Of a DNA stretch of 64,000 nucleotides, positions 24,241 to 36,480 are shown one piece after another (within the stretch, counting starts at the first letter, position 1; each line of letters starts with the position of its first letter). The stretch is taken from NCBI GenBank assembly GCA_025738555.1, contig JAOVFP010000007.1:2480001-2544000 (forward strand), written 5' to 3'. Source of the DNA: Cyathus striatus (taxonomy: Eukaryota; Basidiomycota; Agaricomycetes; Agaricales; Nidulariaceae). Position numbers and translations under genes: made by a program. The notes beneath the pieces are model-generated. The model worked only from the letters and a program-made list of their open reading frames with translations. It searched no databases and was not told where the DNA came from.

Positions 24241-24760
24241 AATATCTTCTTAACATATATCTCGAGTCGAGCAATGGCGAGTGTGGGAGGAGATGGCAGT
24301 GGTTGGTGGATGTTGTGAAGACATTGACACCCTTGTCATTAGCTTGGTGCAAGAGAAAGCAGGGGGTTTGAAGATAATGTGTCGACACAGTTTTTCTGTC
24401 AGAATCGTCATCGTTGTGACGATAGAATGAAGGAGGGAGGGAGGAAGAAGAGGCCAAAAGGTGTGGTGTCGTTCAGGATGCAAACGCGCACGCACATGTT
24501 GATGTCATGTGACATATCGGGACCGGCTACAAGCTATTTCCGCGCACAGCCACAGCTGCTTCATTGTTCCGAAGACGCCCCCTGCATCCTCCCTCTTCCT
24601 TCCATCCTCCCGTCCCTCTCCCTCGCTCCATTCACCCCTCGTCGTACAGATGACAAGTGCTGTCTCGCCTACTCCCTCCCTCTCCTCCCCTGCTCCTCCC
24701 CTACTCTTCACTCTGCCTTTGCTTCCTTCTCATTCTAGGCATCTATCCCCCACTCTCCCT
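24241..24760. other. CpG-normal sequence leading into the CTCGTC array
   Basis: Abrupt return of CG dinucleotides (CGCGCACGCACATG, TTCCGCGCACAG). Overlapping frames on both strands show no domain. May be the left end of the element that carries the next array. Confidence 0.35.
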
Positions 24761-26470
24761 CACCTCGTCTTACAAGCAATGAGCGCACGTCCCTTGTCCT
24801 CGTCTCCCCCACCTCGTGTGTCCCCCGATCTCTCCTCCACTTCGTCTTGCAAGTGACAAGTGCACTGTGTGCGTCCCCTGTCCCCCTCTCCCCCTCCTCG
24901 TCATTTACCAGGACGTTCTTCATATGTTCGCCCTCCCCTCCTCACCTCGTCTGTCAAGCGACGAGAGTACGTATGTCCCCCGTCCTCCTCCCCACTTCGT
25001 CTTTCAAGCGACGAGAGTGCGTGCGTCCTCATCCTCGTCTCCTCCACCTCATCTGTCAAGTGATGAGTGTGTGTACGTCCCCCTCCTCGTCGCTTACCAG
25101 GACGTTCTATGCATCTCCCCCCTCCCCTTCCCACCTCGTCTGTCAAGCGACGAGAGTGTTTGCGTCCCCCTCATTCTAGACGTCCGCTCCCCATTCCCTC
25201 CTCCATCTTGTCTTACAAGCGACGAGTGCACGTCTCGTCCTCCTCTCCTCACCTCGCCTGTCAAGCGACGAGGGTGCGTGCATTCCCTGTCCTCCTCACC
25301 TCACCTCGTCTGCCAAGCGATGAGAGTGGGCGTATTGTGTCTTCTCCCCACCTCGTCTGTCAAGCAACAAGAGTGCATGCATCCCCCCTCGTCGCTACCA
25401 GGACATTGTGCGCACGTCCACCCTCCCCTCCCCACCTCATCTGTCAAGCGACGAGAATGCGTGCGTTCCCCCTCGTCGCTTGCTAGCACTGCCTCGTGCA
25501 CTCTCCCTCTCTGTCCCTTGTCCCCCTCTTCCTTGTCCCCCTCTCGCTCGCTCCCTTGTTTCCTCGCTCCCTTGTCTTCCTCTCGCTCCCTTCCCTTGCC
25601 CTCGTCTCGCAAGTGACGAGGGCGCACGTCTCCTCCCGTTTCCCTCTCCCCCTCTCCCTCGCCCTCGTCTGCAAGTGACGAGGGCCAGTGTCTTCTCTGT
25701 TCCTCTCTCTCGCTCCCTCTCCAATTCGCCCTCGTCTCGCAAGTGACGGGGGCACGCGTTCCCTCGCCTTCGCCCTCGTCTGCAAGTGACGAGGGCTAGC
25801 ATCTTCTCCCCCAGTCGCCTTGTCTTCATCTCGCAAGAGACAAGGGCATGTGTTCCCTCGCCCATGCCCTCGCCTTCGTCTGCAAGTGACGAGGGTGAGC
25901 ACCTTCTCCCCTCGCAACCCCCACGCCCCCTATCCCTCTCCCTCCCGTCTCACCCTCATCTCGCAAGCTCTGCCTCTCTCTCCCTTCCTCTCTCCCTATC
26001 CCTCCCTCTTCTCGTTTCGCAAGCGACGCGTAGTGCCATCTCGCCCCCTGACTCGCATCCTCTTCCTTCCCCTCGTTCTCCGCATTAGGCACTGCAACGC
26101 CCCACCCTCTCCTATGTATCTTGCCGTACCCCCCGCTGTCCTGTCTCACCCCTACTTCTCATCTTACAAGTGACGAGCGTAACTTTATGGATGGGGAATG
26201 CCACGACACAAGCGTTGTTTCGGTGTTCCTCGTGTTCCTCCCCCACCTCCATCTCTCTCCCTCCCCTCGCCCTCGTCACATGCAGACAAGGGCCGAGAGC
26301 AAGCACCTTCTCCGCTCCCCCCTATCCCTCTCTCGCACTCGTAGACGAGGGTGAGTGTCTTTTCCCTTGGGCGCCTATCCCTCTCCCTCTGCTGCACGCC
26401 CTTGTCTCACAAGTGACAAGGGCGAGTATCTTCACCCTCGTCACTTGCGAGACGAGAGTGAGTATCTTTT
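24760..26470. repeat. Hairpin-word array, CTCGTC-(N)-GACGAG type
   Basis: About twenty-five variants of CCTCGTCTGCAAGTGACGAG recur at irregular 30-100 bp spacing, separated by CCCTCTCCC pyrimidine tracts. CTCGTC and GACGAG are complementary around a TGCAAGT or TGTCAAGC loop, so each word can form a hairpin. CpG is strongly retained. Long frames rich in Ser, Pro and Arg arise on both strands from composition and are rejected. Confidence 0.8.
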
Positions 26471-26479
26471 CACCTCACC

Positions 26480-27290
26480 CTCACCCTCTCCCTTCCCCCT
26501 CCTTCTGCCTTCTCCCTCTCTTGCTCTTACTCTTGTCCTAATGGTGTTATCATTTGTCACTATTTCATTTTGTTAGTTAGTTTCTTGTGTACTGTAGGTA
26601 GTGGGTTGTATTAGTATATGTAGATTGTTGTATTAACATAGTTAAACTGTACATTAGTAACATAGTAATGGTTATAATTATATGCATAATTTGGACTCCA
26701 CCTGACTTCATGGAGCAGTATGGTATACTGATGATTATTATGAACTACTACTTAATTTACATAGAATAATTTTATAGTTCCATATAATTAGGTTATAATT
26801 AGTGCGAATTATACATAGAATGCTTTATATTGCTGTATGATTAGGATATAATTAGCATGAATTAGGATGTAATTACTTCTACTTAAGACATAATTCATGT
26901 GAATCTTATTGTGATGTTCCTGTACCACAGCATAATTAGGACTAATTACTGCTAATTATATACATTTAAGATAATTATATCCACTGAAATTGGGTCCAAG
27001 TCCTAATTATGCAAAATTTGTCTACTTATTGTAATTCTTATGATTGATGTTAATTAGATGTTTTATTATAAAGAGGTGTAATGATGCACAATATACTGGT
27101 AATTATAGTGAAGTATGCCTAAGAAGAGTAAATTATACATCTCAGTTTTTCCTGATGCAAGCTTTGAAGTGGGAGTTGACCTTGAAGTTGAGAGATAATC
27201 CAGTGCCTCATGAGAGCCAAAGATATTTAGCCCACACAGACATCTTCCCTGTAACTGCCCCATACCACCAACAAGCTACCACCTGTTGAT
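26480..27290. other. AT-rich block with AATTA words; no gene
   Basis: 26590-27040 repeats TAATTAGGACTAATTA-like words as at 19480-19860. The ORF at 27044-27289 has no recognisable domain. Confidence 0.4.
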
Positions 27291-28116
27291 TCATGCTACA
27301 AGTTAAGTAATACTTATGTACTTTGAATAGAAATCCTAAGAATAATAATAATACTCAAATCCTGAAGTGTAAATTCAGTAAGTTTGAGGGGCACAATCAT
27401 GTCAATTCCAAATTTAGATCAAAGTAAAAATAGACCAATTAAACTTAGACTATTCTTGTTCACACATCAAAGTGTTCAAAGTCAAGATATTCAATTTCAG
27501 TAAACTCAGTACATATTTCTTGGTATAAAAATGTCTTGTAACTATATCTGATTCTTGTCTGAACAACCCTATCTGTGGGAGGGAAGAATGCCTGGCAGTT
27601 CTTGTCTTATTTCTTCCCTTTTATCCTATTATATACCTATTTCTTATCTATTTAATTACAAATGGCATAGTAATACCTTCCTAATATATTTTATTTGATT
27701 TATAGATATTTCAACTGTGCAACCACTGTGTCAGCACCCAGATAATGGTCAGCCAATCATGCACATACCCCAGCATGCCCCCTTTCTGCAACGCACACTC
27801 ATTTGAGCATCTGTTTGGTTACCTTCCTAATTGGGTAACCAGCCAATGCAGCAGTGTCAGCTGCTCACATCAATTTCATTTACATCAGTCTCACTGTTGT
27901 GGGTGAAACTTGATTAGTCATAAACACACACATATAGCTATATGGCCTGATGTCTGGAATCCACATCATCTGGATCTTTTCAAATACACTACCAAATAAT
28001 TCTCATGAGGCACTGCTTCTCAAGAAACAAACATATGGAAACACAAGCCAATACCCAACTTCTTTGTGAACAATAATTGATACTGTTAAAAATAGGACAC
28101 CATTGTTCTTCACACC

Positions 28117-28290
28117 TATTGTTCAAGAACAATGCCTATACATTTGATTACCAAGGACATGCCATTGTTTCTAATAATAGAACTCCATTGTTCTTCACAC
28201 CCATTGTTCAGAACAATGCCTATGCATTCGCTTACCAAGGTTATGCCATTGTTTCTAATAATAGGACTCCATTGTTCTTTTGCACCCATT
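28117..28290 (+). repeat. 84-bp repeat, two units (left arm)
   Basis: Units contain GAACAATGCCTATGCATT and CCATTGTTTCTAATAATAG. The inverted right arm at 31120-31400 has three units. Confidence 0.7.
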
Positions 28291-28913
28291 GTCTTCATGC
28301 CTATTGTTTGCTGGGATCTATAAATAGAATTCCATTGTTCATTACCAGAACAATGTAATACTATTTCCATCACCATTGTTCAAGACCTGACTCATCTCCT
28401 TGAACACCATTGTTCTGTGCAGCCTCCACCTCAAGACAATGGATCTACCATTACCAAATTTGAAGGACAATGCAGGATTGGTTTTGGATAGGATTAGTCA
28501 GCAGTAGGAGGAAAAGAGCATAAAAGGAGAGAGGAATTGAGCCTTAGACAGTAGTTTTATCTATTAACAAATAGTCTGCCACTAGCTAGGATCTTACTCA
28601 CCTGTTCATCCCTAGTAGTTATTCTTACACATTAGATACAGAATCTATTGTGCTTTTCTTCAGTTCTATTAGTAATGTAAACAATGCAGCTCAACTCACC
28701 ATATAAATAAATTCACAGTAATATCAAAGTAACTCAACTCAACTCAACATAACACAGCTCAACTCAATGTATCAAATCTCAACATTACTTTTATCATATC
28801 TATTCAGTAATAGCACATATTAGTTTATGCACTGCAGCCACCAAGCTACAGTCAGAAACAACCAAGGCCCTCAACTTCATTTTGACCTTCACCACAGCAC
28901 CAATCTTTTTATA

Positions 28914-29116
28914 CAGCCTTCACTGTACATACAAGCTTTCTTAGTGTTCCTAGCAGTCATTGTTACCATATACAGCTTTAGCTGTATACTCTAGAAACCC
29001 TTCCAGTTCATTATTTACAGCCTTTGCTGTACAATACCAGTCATGGGCCAAGTCCTAAGCAAACCTAGCAAAGCTCCACAGTTCATCTCCCATTTACAGT
29101 CTTTACTGTACATCCC
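28914..29116 (+). repeat. Four short hairpins, TACAGC-(N)-GCTGTA type, in the retroelement leader
   Basis: TACAGCCTTCACTGTA (about 28916), TACAGCTTTAGCTGTA (28970), TACAGCCTTTGCTGTA (29022) and TACAGTCTTTACTGTA (29096) recur at 50-75 bp intervals, and again inverted in the right arm (30285-30495). A structured leader or packaging signal is possible; this is inference. Confidence 0.6.
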
Positions 29117-29228
29117 ATATCATAGGAGTTTGCAGGAATACATACAATCAGTATCCCTCAACCCCCAGGTAGTAGGTACAAATAAAGTCACTTCCTGCCA
29201 AACACCTAAGGTATCAATTACCTTGAAC

Positions 29229-30124
29229 TAGGCCTGTCCATGGGTCAATCTGCCACAATCTGTATCTGAATTATGGCTATCCACTGGATATGGATACAGA
29301 TTGACGATTAGTACAGATTTTGGCTGCCATCCATACTCATCTGTACTAGCAGTTACTGCTGCTGATCTAGATCCTAGTCAATCTAGAATAAAATGTGAAT
29401 TGTATGCTCTAGTATCTACTTTTCAAAAATAAAATGTGTGTGTTGCATTATATATCTACCTTGTATTATATCAGACTTTGAATCAGAATTTTTAACACCA
29501 TCCTTAATGTGCTATGAATATTTTCATGACTATTATCTGGTCAGTGCATACTTAGTACTTCGGACCCTGGCAGGGTCTCAGCTAGCATTGATTACTAAGT
29601 TTAGTCATTGATTGATGTTGCTAATCAGTAAGCCTATGTTGTCTTCAGTCTCATTGTCATTGTATAATGTTTTTTGTCAGCTTTGGTGTGAATTTTTTAC
29701 AATATATAAGACATAGATACACCCTATTTACATTTAATTACGTGCATTATTTTGTCTGTAACTTGGGTAGATTTATTTTCATATATATGCTCTATATTGC
29801 TATTTTACTGCTACTGTACTGGAAACTAGCATTTCTCTGTACTAGACATGACCTCATTATTATATTTGAATATTATGTTACTATGATAGTTAAATACAAA
29901 TATGTATTAGAAAAATGAGCAGAGAGCAATTGTGAGAGTAGCAAAATGAAAAATTTTCAGGTTCCAGGTACGTGAGGTTCTGGACAGCTGACTGTAGATG
30001 GATGCCCTGGATGAGCCAAAAATATCTGAACACCCATGGGAAATTATCCGGACCCATCTGGTGTTGCCTAAATTCAGATAATATCCATGGGTACTTGGAT
30101 ATTGGTTATCCATGACCAGCCCTA
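29229..30124. mobile_element. Non-autonomous hAT-type element at the palindrome centre
   Basis: Direct repeats CCTTGAAC lie at 29221-29228 and 30125-30132. Ends are TAGGCCTGTCCATGG (left) and, reverse complemented, TAGGGCTGGTCATGG (right). Subterminal GGATACAGATT and ACCCATGG words. No transposase inside; only short AT-rich frames. The 8-bp duplication supports hAT. Confidence 0.75.
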
Positions 30125-31119
30125 CCTTGAACAACATTGTGGGTCAGTTCCCTGCTTCCGTTGTCGTTCAAGGTAATAGATACCTTAGGTGTTCGGCAGG
30201 AAGTGACTTTATTCGTACCTAGCACCTGGGGGTCGAGGGATACTGATCGTATGTATTCCTGCAAACTCCTATGATATGGGATGTACAGTAAAGACTGTAA
30301 ATGGGTGATGAACTGTGGGGCTTTGCTAGGTTTGCTTAGAACTTGGCCCGTGACTGGTGTGGTACAGCGAAGGCTGTAAATAAGAGATGAACTGTGGGAG
30401 TTTCTAGAGTATACGGCTAAAGCTGTATATGGTAACAACAACTGCTAGAAACACTAGGAAAGCTTGTATGTACAGTGAAGGCTGTATATAAAGATTGGTG
30501 CTGTGGTGAAGGTCGAAACGAAGTTGAGGGCCTTGGTTGTTTCTGACTGTAGCTTGGTGGCTGCAGCGCATAAACTAATATGTGCTGTTACTGAATAGAT
30601 ATGATAAAAAGTGACGTTGAGATTCGATATGTTGAGTTGAGCTGCGTTACGTTGAGTTGAGTTGAGTTACTTTGATATTACTGTGAATTTATTTATACGG
30701 TGAGTTGCGCTGCATCGTTTACGTTAATAATAGAACTGAAGAAAAGCACAATAGATTCTGTATCTAATGTGTAAGAATAACTACTGGGGATGGACTGGTG
30801 AGTAAGATCCTAGCTAGTGACAGGCTATTTGGTAATGGATAAAACTACTGTCTAAGGCTCAATTTCTCTCTCCTTTTATGCTCTTTTCCTCCTACTGCTG
30901 ACTAATCCTATCCAAAACCAATCCTGCATTGTCCTTCAAATTTGGTAATGGTAGATCCATTGTCTTGAGGTGGAGGCTGCGCAGAACAATGGTGTTCCAG
31001 GAGATGAGTCAGGCCTTGAACAATGGTGACAGAAATAGTATTACATTGTTCTGGCGATGAACAATGGAATTCTATTTATAGATCCCAGCAAACAATGGGC
31101 ATGAAGACAATGGGTGAAT

Positions 31120-31400
31120 AGGAGGACATTGTTCTGCACAATGGGTGCAAAAGAACAATGGAGTCCTATTATTAGAAACAATGGCATATCCTTGGTAAGC
31201 GAATGCATAGGCATTGTTCTGAACAATGGGTGTGAAGAACAATGGAGTTCTATTATTAGAAACAATGGCATGTCCTTGGTAAGCGAATGCATAGGCATTG
31301 TTCTGAACAATGGGTGTGAAGAACAATGAAGTTCTATTATTAGAAACAATGGCATGTCCTTGGTAATCGAATGCATAGGCATTGTTCTTGAACAATGGTG
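31120..31400 (-). repeat. 84-bp repeat, three units (right arm)
   Basis: Three inverted units match 28117-28290. The open minus-strand frame made of a repeated 28-residue peptide is a consequence of the 84-bp period. Confidence 0.7.
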
Positions 31401-31998
31401 ACCTATTTTTAACAGTATCGATTATTGGTCACCAAGAAGTGGGGTATTGGCTTGTGTTTCCATATGTTTGTTTCTAGAGAAGCAGTGCCTCATGAGAATT
31501 ATTTGGTAGTGTATTCAGAAAGATCCGGATGATGTGGATTCCGGACATCGGGCCATATAGCCATATGTGTGTGTTTATGACTAATCAAGTTTCACCCACG
31601 ACACCGTGCTCACTCTGGTCTTTTGGTACTCATGTATAGAATGTAACACCATGTTTTAAAGGTAAAGTGATATGTGTTTATTTGTTTTAAAGGTGTAAAA
31701 CCAGTACTAACACAGAGCTATGTGTTTTTTAATAGGTTTTATGTTTTCCCTTGTTTAATTATGGGAGGTGGCGCAGGAACTCAGCCCCTCTCTGCTGTTT
31801 CTGTTACTCAACACACTCGGTACTGGTGTCTCAAAATCGAGACATAAAGAAATTAAATTTAGGTGTGTCACTTTCATTTTACATGCATATTACACCCAAG
31901 CTGTCCCCAACCCCACACAAACATCATACATTGTTGCCATATGTCACATCACCAACCAGGACCATACATAGTCAATGGGTGTATTGAGCATACAGAAC

Positions 31999-32688
31999 TA
32001 AGGCTCCAACCATATACTATCCCTATACACCTGAAGGGAGTATTTATAGGGATAGGGTAATTATAGTGTATTTATAGTATAAATAGGGTAATAGGGTATA
32101 TTATATAGGGTTTATAAATTTCACTAAAAATTACTTAGAAGTCATTACTACTAAAATAATTTAGTTGTTCTTAGAGTGTTCTAACTTTTCAAAAATATTC
32201 ATACCTATTTGAGTGTTATGACCCAAAGCTCTGTTAATGTTAATTGAGATGTGTGTGACTAAGATCCAATAGACTCTTTAACCAATTCTATCAGCTGAGT
32301 GTACCTTATAAGAAGCCTATTATTTTGCTCAGTACTCTGTTTGCCACCCTCTGTTATGTTGCTGCAATGAGTGGATGAGTTTAAAATTATTTTAATGGAT
32401 TATATATCCATTTTTCAAAATAGAAAGTTACATAAAAGTGATATTTATTAGCAACCTTTGAAGTATATGCTCCATTACTACTATAAGTGGCTTCTGTATA
32501 TCTCCATCTAGACTAAATCTAAGCCTAATGTCACAAAAATCTCCAAATAAAATCTAACCATATACTTACCCTATACACTATAAAATACTCTATACAGAAA
32601 AAATAGGAATTTGAGTATAGGGATAGGGATAGGGATAGGGTAAATACCATATATATAGGGTATAGTATAGTATATAGTTGGAGCCTTA
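31999..32688. mobile_element. Non-autonomous hAT-type element (TAAGGCTCCAAC family), 690 bp
   Basis: Direct repeats TACAGAAC lie at 31991-31998 and 32689-32696. Ends are TAAGGCTCCAAC and GTTGGAGCCTTA, followed inward by TATACTATCCCTATA and TAGGGATAGGG words. There is no gene. The TAGGGATAGGG run at about 32620-32645 resembles but is not a TTAGGG telomere repeat. Confidence 0.85.
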
Positions 32689-32696
32689 TACAGAAC

Positions 32697-35600
32697 TCAG
32701 TTCTCCTAACACTCCTCTAAAAAGCCATGAAGACATGGCTTGAATTGTGGATTCTGAAGGTTGGTTATCAAGGAAATGAAAATGGTGATGAGATATTGAC
32801 TATTAGAGATGGCACAATCAGGGAGATGAGCACATGGACTAATGTAGCATGTATCCAAGCCCCTCACTAGTAGAGTTGAATGCAGCAGGCAGAGTGTTAT
32901 GTGGAGTGCAAGAGATAGAGTTGCAAGATGCCACATACAGTCAAAGGTAGAATGTCTTCATACTAATCATGGAGCATAAGCACCACACACATAGAAATAG
33001 GAGTCAGACCTCATAAAATATCATCACAGCTTTGAATATTTCTCTAATTCAGAATGTTTTTGAAAATTCAAAGAATGCCCTGATGGTAGTTGGAGAAAGA
33101 AAGGATCTTAAACTGAGTCCTCAGAGCCAGAATGAGGCCTAGTATAGCTGCCTTAGTGCCCTTCATTGTTATCATATGCTTGGTCAACATCCACTTCACC
33201 TTGATTGTTCCCTAACTTTAAGGCCTCACCCTTGACCTCAAGTATTCTCCAACCTCACATTCCCCCACTCATCCTACTCTCCCAACTTTGCCTTGTATCA
33301 ACCCCAACACATCATCCACCCAACCTATGCCCACCAAATCAAGTACTTATATACTGGCCCCATGTTGTAGAATAGATATGATCACATCCTGCTGGCAGCC
33401 TATGAAGGTGTGCAGTGCACTCTAGCAAACATAGTCCAGGAATGTTTGAGGGATTCTGAAAGGGGCAGGGACAGCATAGCATAGGAAGGATAAACAAAGC
33501 AGTAGGTGTTTGGCAGAGTAACTAGAAGTGCATGTATGGGTGACATGACTGTTACTCATGTCCATTGTAGTTATGAACATAGAGACAATAGTAAGGATGA
33601 AGAGGGAATGGAGTAGTGGTAAAGTTTCCCTGAGCTCAAGTTCAAACCATGATGCATTGGAGAGAGGGAGACATTAGACTTCCATAGATTTTTTTTTTAA
33701 AGTCTTGTTTATTGTCCTCAGGGTAAACCCTATGTAGACCTTACATTTATTTGTATATATCTATTTATGTGCCCCTCCCTGGTATCTGATGTGTGACTGT
33801 TGCTTGAGAAGTTGAGAATTAATTATACATCAATACCTGTCAACATCAAGTTTCAAATTCCTGTCTCCAGTGAACATCCTGATTTCCACACAGCAAGCTG
33901 GCACCCAACAACCCCACTCAGACTCATACTGGCACAATTCCCAGGCCATAGTGGCCATCTGATGTAATTGTTGGTTACTTGTGCTACATCCAAAACAGTT
34001 TCTTGAATGGGGTATTTGGTACCCCAACAGAATAGTTTAAATTTAGATGAAGTAATATTGACCCCCAGATCCAGCCACAGTCTGCCTTTCAGTATGGAGC
34101 TGCAGGAGGTGATGACCTGGACCTTCAGCACTTCCAGATGCTGTCATTGGTTTGATTGAGTAATAGAGTCTCATGATGGTAGTGGTGCTAGGTAACACAT
34201 GATGCTGAAAAGTAGGTGGAGATGACATAATTGGCATGGCAGAAGTGAATTTGTAGGGTAAGTAAAGTAATTGCTCCAGGCATGAATTGAACCAAGGAGC
34301 TTGTGCTTGAGCAGGGCACCCACTACTCTTGCCTGCTGGGGTGCAAATGGCAGGTGTGCATGATGGAACTACTACACCATTGTGCCCCCACTTCTGTAGA
34401 TAGATAGGACTATCTGTAAGGTCAGCAACTAGCATTGTCATGTATCATATGAAAAACATACCAAAGGTAGCTTGAAAATGAACCCAGGGCACAGGGCATG
34501 CTGATTTCCTAGTGTATATTGATAGTATGGATCACATTGCCATCAAGACTCAAGGGAGGAGTAGCATGGCAGCTGGTTGTCTAGGTATCAACATAACATT
34601 TGCCTATCCCTTGAGTAAACTTAGAGTCTCAATGAAAAAGAATGAAATTTAATGTACATCATTTACAATGCTCCTAATTGTTCAAGTTCACATCCCCCCT
34701 GGACCCTATGAGTTCTCTGAAATGCCCTCAGCAAGCATATCACTCAAACCCCAGTAGTATTGAGCACATCATTCTAGCTGATGAGGCTGGGTGAGGCTTA
34801 AACCAGTGTGGCTGCTGGATGGCAGATATGTTTTGAAGAGTAGAGTTTGAGTAGAGTGGTTTGTTGAAAGTGGGGATGAGCAAATTGAAGTTTTGAACAG
34901 AATTATCATCAATACCAATGGCAATAAGTGGTGATTATTATCCACCTCCAACTGCTCTGGGGTATGTTGACATGCTCAGATGCTGTCTCTGTGCCCTATT
35001 CACCTCATATTGAACTGGGATCTGCTCTTGAACCTAATTGCACTGCAGAATATAGCATCCAACCTAGAATAATGAGCATCACCAAACATGCTTATTTCAC
35101 TCTTCTATACAGATTCATCTTGAGTGTAGTAAGCAGCAAGGTGAATGGAGAAGCTAATGAAGGCATCAAAAATAAACATAGGTTTCTGAACATGCTGGTT
35201 AGTGATTGAGACCTGCACTCCATACTCTGGCTCCATCAGCATAACACAGTAGAAGCAATATACCCTCCTAGCCTGACTCCACTGTAATGACTTTACAGAG
35301 GAAGTAATCCAACCATGAAGAAAGTTGTTCTGGATATTATGTGAGATGATATCTCTTTCTCTCCTTGCCTCACTTCATGTGCCAGTGCCTTCATAGTTCT
35401 TGAATGTAACATTTTAAGAACAAAAGGAGCATTATGAGTGTCAGTGGTATCTGATGTTCAGAAGTTAGCACACCTCCCTCAGGAATAGGTGCAATGTTGA
35501 CATTCACCTCATGAGTGACAGCCAGAGAGAACAAAAGGTGCATGTCAGTCAGTCCAGGAAACAATCCTATGCTGTCTTCTCAACTCAAATCTTTGTTCCT

Positions 35601-36480
35601 CTTCTATTGCACCTCATTTCTCCTCAAACAAGCCCTCAATATTTCATATAATACAGCCAAAAACCTCCTCCAACATGACTCTATGTGCACTAGCAACACA
35701 TTCCTTAGCCCTCTTCACAGATGCCATTGTGGCATATTAATTAGAGTAGGAAGGAGACAGGTATATACTTCTGAACACTCTATGTAATGACATAGTCATT
35801 GCAACTGGTATATTGGAGGAAGTCAGTAAGAGTGAAGACACAAGACAATTGTCTTTGTCATTGGGTATCATGGTGACAGACTGGGATAGGGCTTGAATAA
35901 ACACAACATTGTGGGTCATGTCATATGTACATGCAAATGAGCAGAGAAAGTGCACATCCACCATCTAGGAAGGAAGTGTTTTTCATTTTCATTCTTATCC
36001 CAGGCTATTGAATCCACTGATACCACTCTTGTGCATGATGGTAGCCTTTGCCTGAATGAACAAGCCTGTTCATTCATCAGGCATCATCCTCACTCTTCAC
36101 TCCTTCATCACAACCCCATAGGTGGAGGAAGTAGAAAAAGAGAGGCCTTCTGGAAACTCTGGGAATGCTCAAGCTGAAGATGTAGGCCTTATGATTGGTA
36201 TAGGAAATGGCACTGAGATTGTGGTGAAGCTCAGTAGTTCCATGGGTAGTATACTCATTTTGGTTTAGAAGAGTGGTTGCATGCAGGCACAGAATAGACC
36301 TTGGATGACAATTATGGTGGGTTACATATGAGCTAAGTGTAAGCATAAGCATGGAGTGACTAGAAGGGAAATGAAGAAAACACACCTGTCACATCTGCAA
36401 ACCTACTAGAGTCTGCTTCAGCACACCCAGCTCACTAAGTTTGACCCTCAATCCTTTTCCCACATAAGAGGAGGTCATTA
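32697..36480. other. 3.8 kb of CpG-poor anonymous sequence; two tRNA-like remnants
   Basis: No domain is recognisable in the ORFs. 33610-33650 has GGAGTAGTGGTAAAG and AGTTCAAACC boxes (+). 34275-34390 has TGGTGTAGTAGTT and GGTTCAATTC boxes (-) like the segment at 7621. Both fit old tRNA-derived SINE heads. Much of the rest may be decayed gene or retroelement sequence, but I cannot assign it. Confidence 0.35.

Larger units (their letters stand above)
27893..31607. mobile_element. Large palindrome of two head-to-head retroelement 5' ends
   Basis: Arms 27893-29228 and 30165-31607 are inverted copies. Each starts TGT(T/C)GTGGGTGAAACTTG like an LTR, carries 84-bp repeats with GAACAATGG words, a possible TATA box (GCATAAAAGGAGAG, about 28508) and a leader with four hairpins. 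An open frame beginning near 29043 (MGQVLSKPSK...) is shared by both arms. The original spacer was only about 40 bp; an 896-bp element later entered it. The left arm has 2 of the 84-bp units, the right arm 3. The left arm is CpG-depleted and the right arm is not. Confidence 0.75.
27294..31892 (+). mobile_element. LTR (copy B) interrupted by a large palindromic insertion
   Basis: 27294-27892 plus 31608-31892 match the solo LTR at 37418-38525 in order (AAGTTCAGTAAGTT-type, GCCTGGCAGTTC and AACTCAGCCCCTC segments). It starts TGTTGATTC and ends ...ATATTA, flanked by 4-bp direct repeats CACC at 27290-27293 and 31893-31896. Compared with the other copy, about 190 bp equivalent to 38045-38237 is missing where the insertion sits. 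No adjoining retrotransposon body is present. Confidence 0.7.

Noticed and set aside
24509..26576. Many Ser/Pro/Arg-rich ORFs up to 266 residues
   Set aside because: All six frames are open across the hairpin-word array because of composition; none is favoured.
29043..29231. Gag-like ORF beginning MGQVLSKPSK
   Set aside because: Its position after an LTR-like region is suggestive, but it is only about 62 residues, has no recognised domain, and the two arms differ only by CpG changes, so coding is not shown; kept only as part of the palindrome entry.
32600..32660. Possible telomere repeat (TAGGGATAGGG)
   Set aside because: The unit has an extra A relative to TTAGGG and lies at the right end of a hAT-type element where the same word is subterminal.
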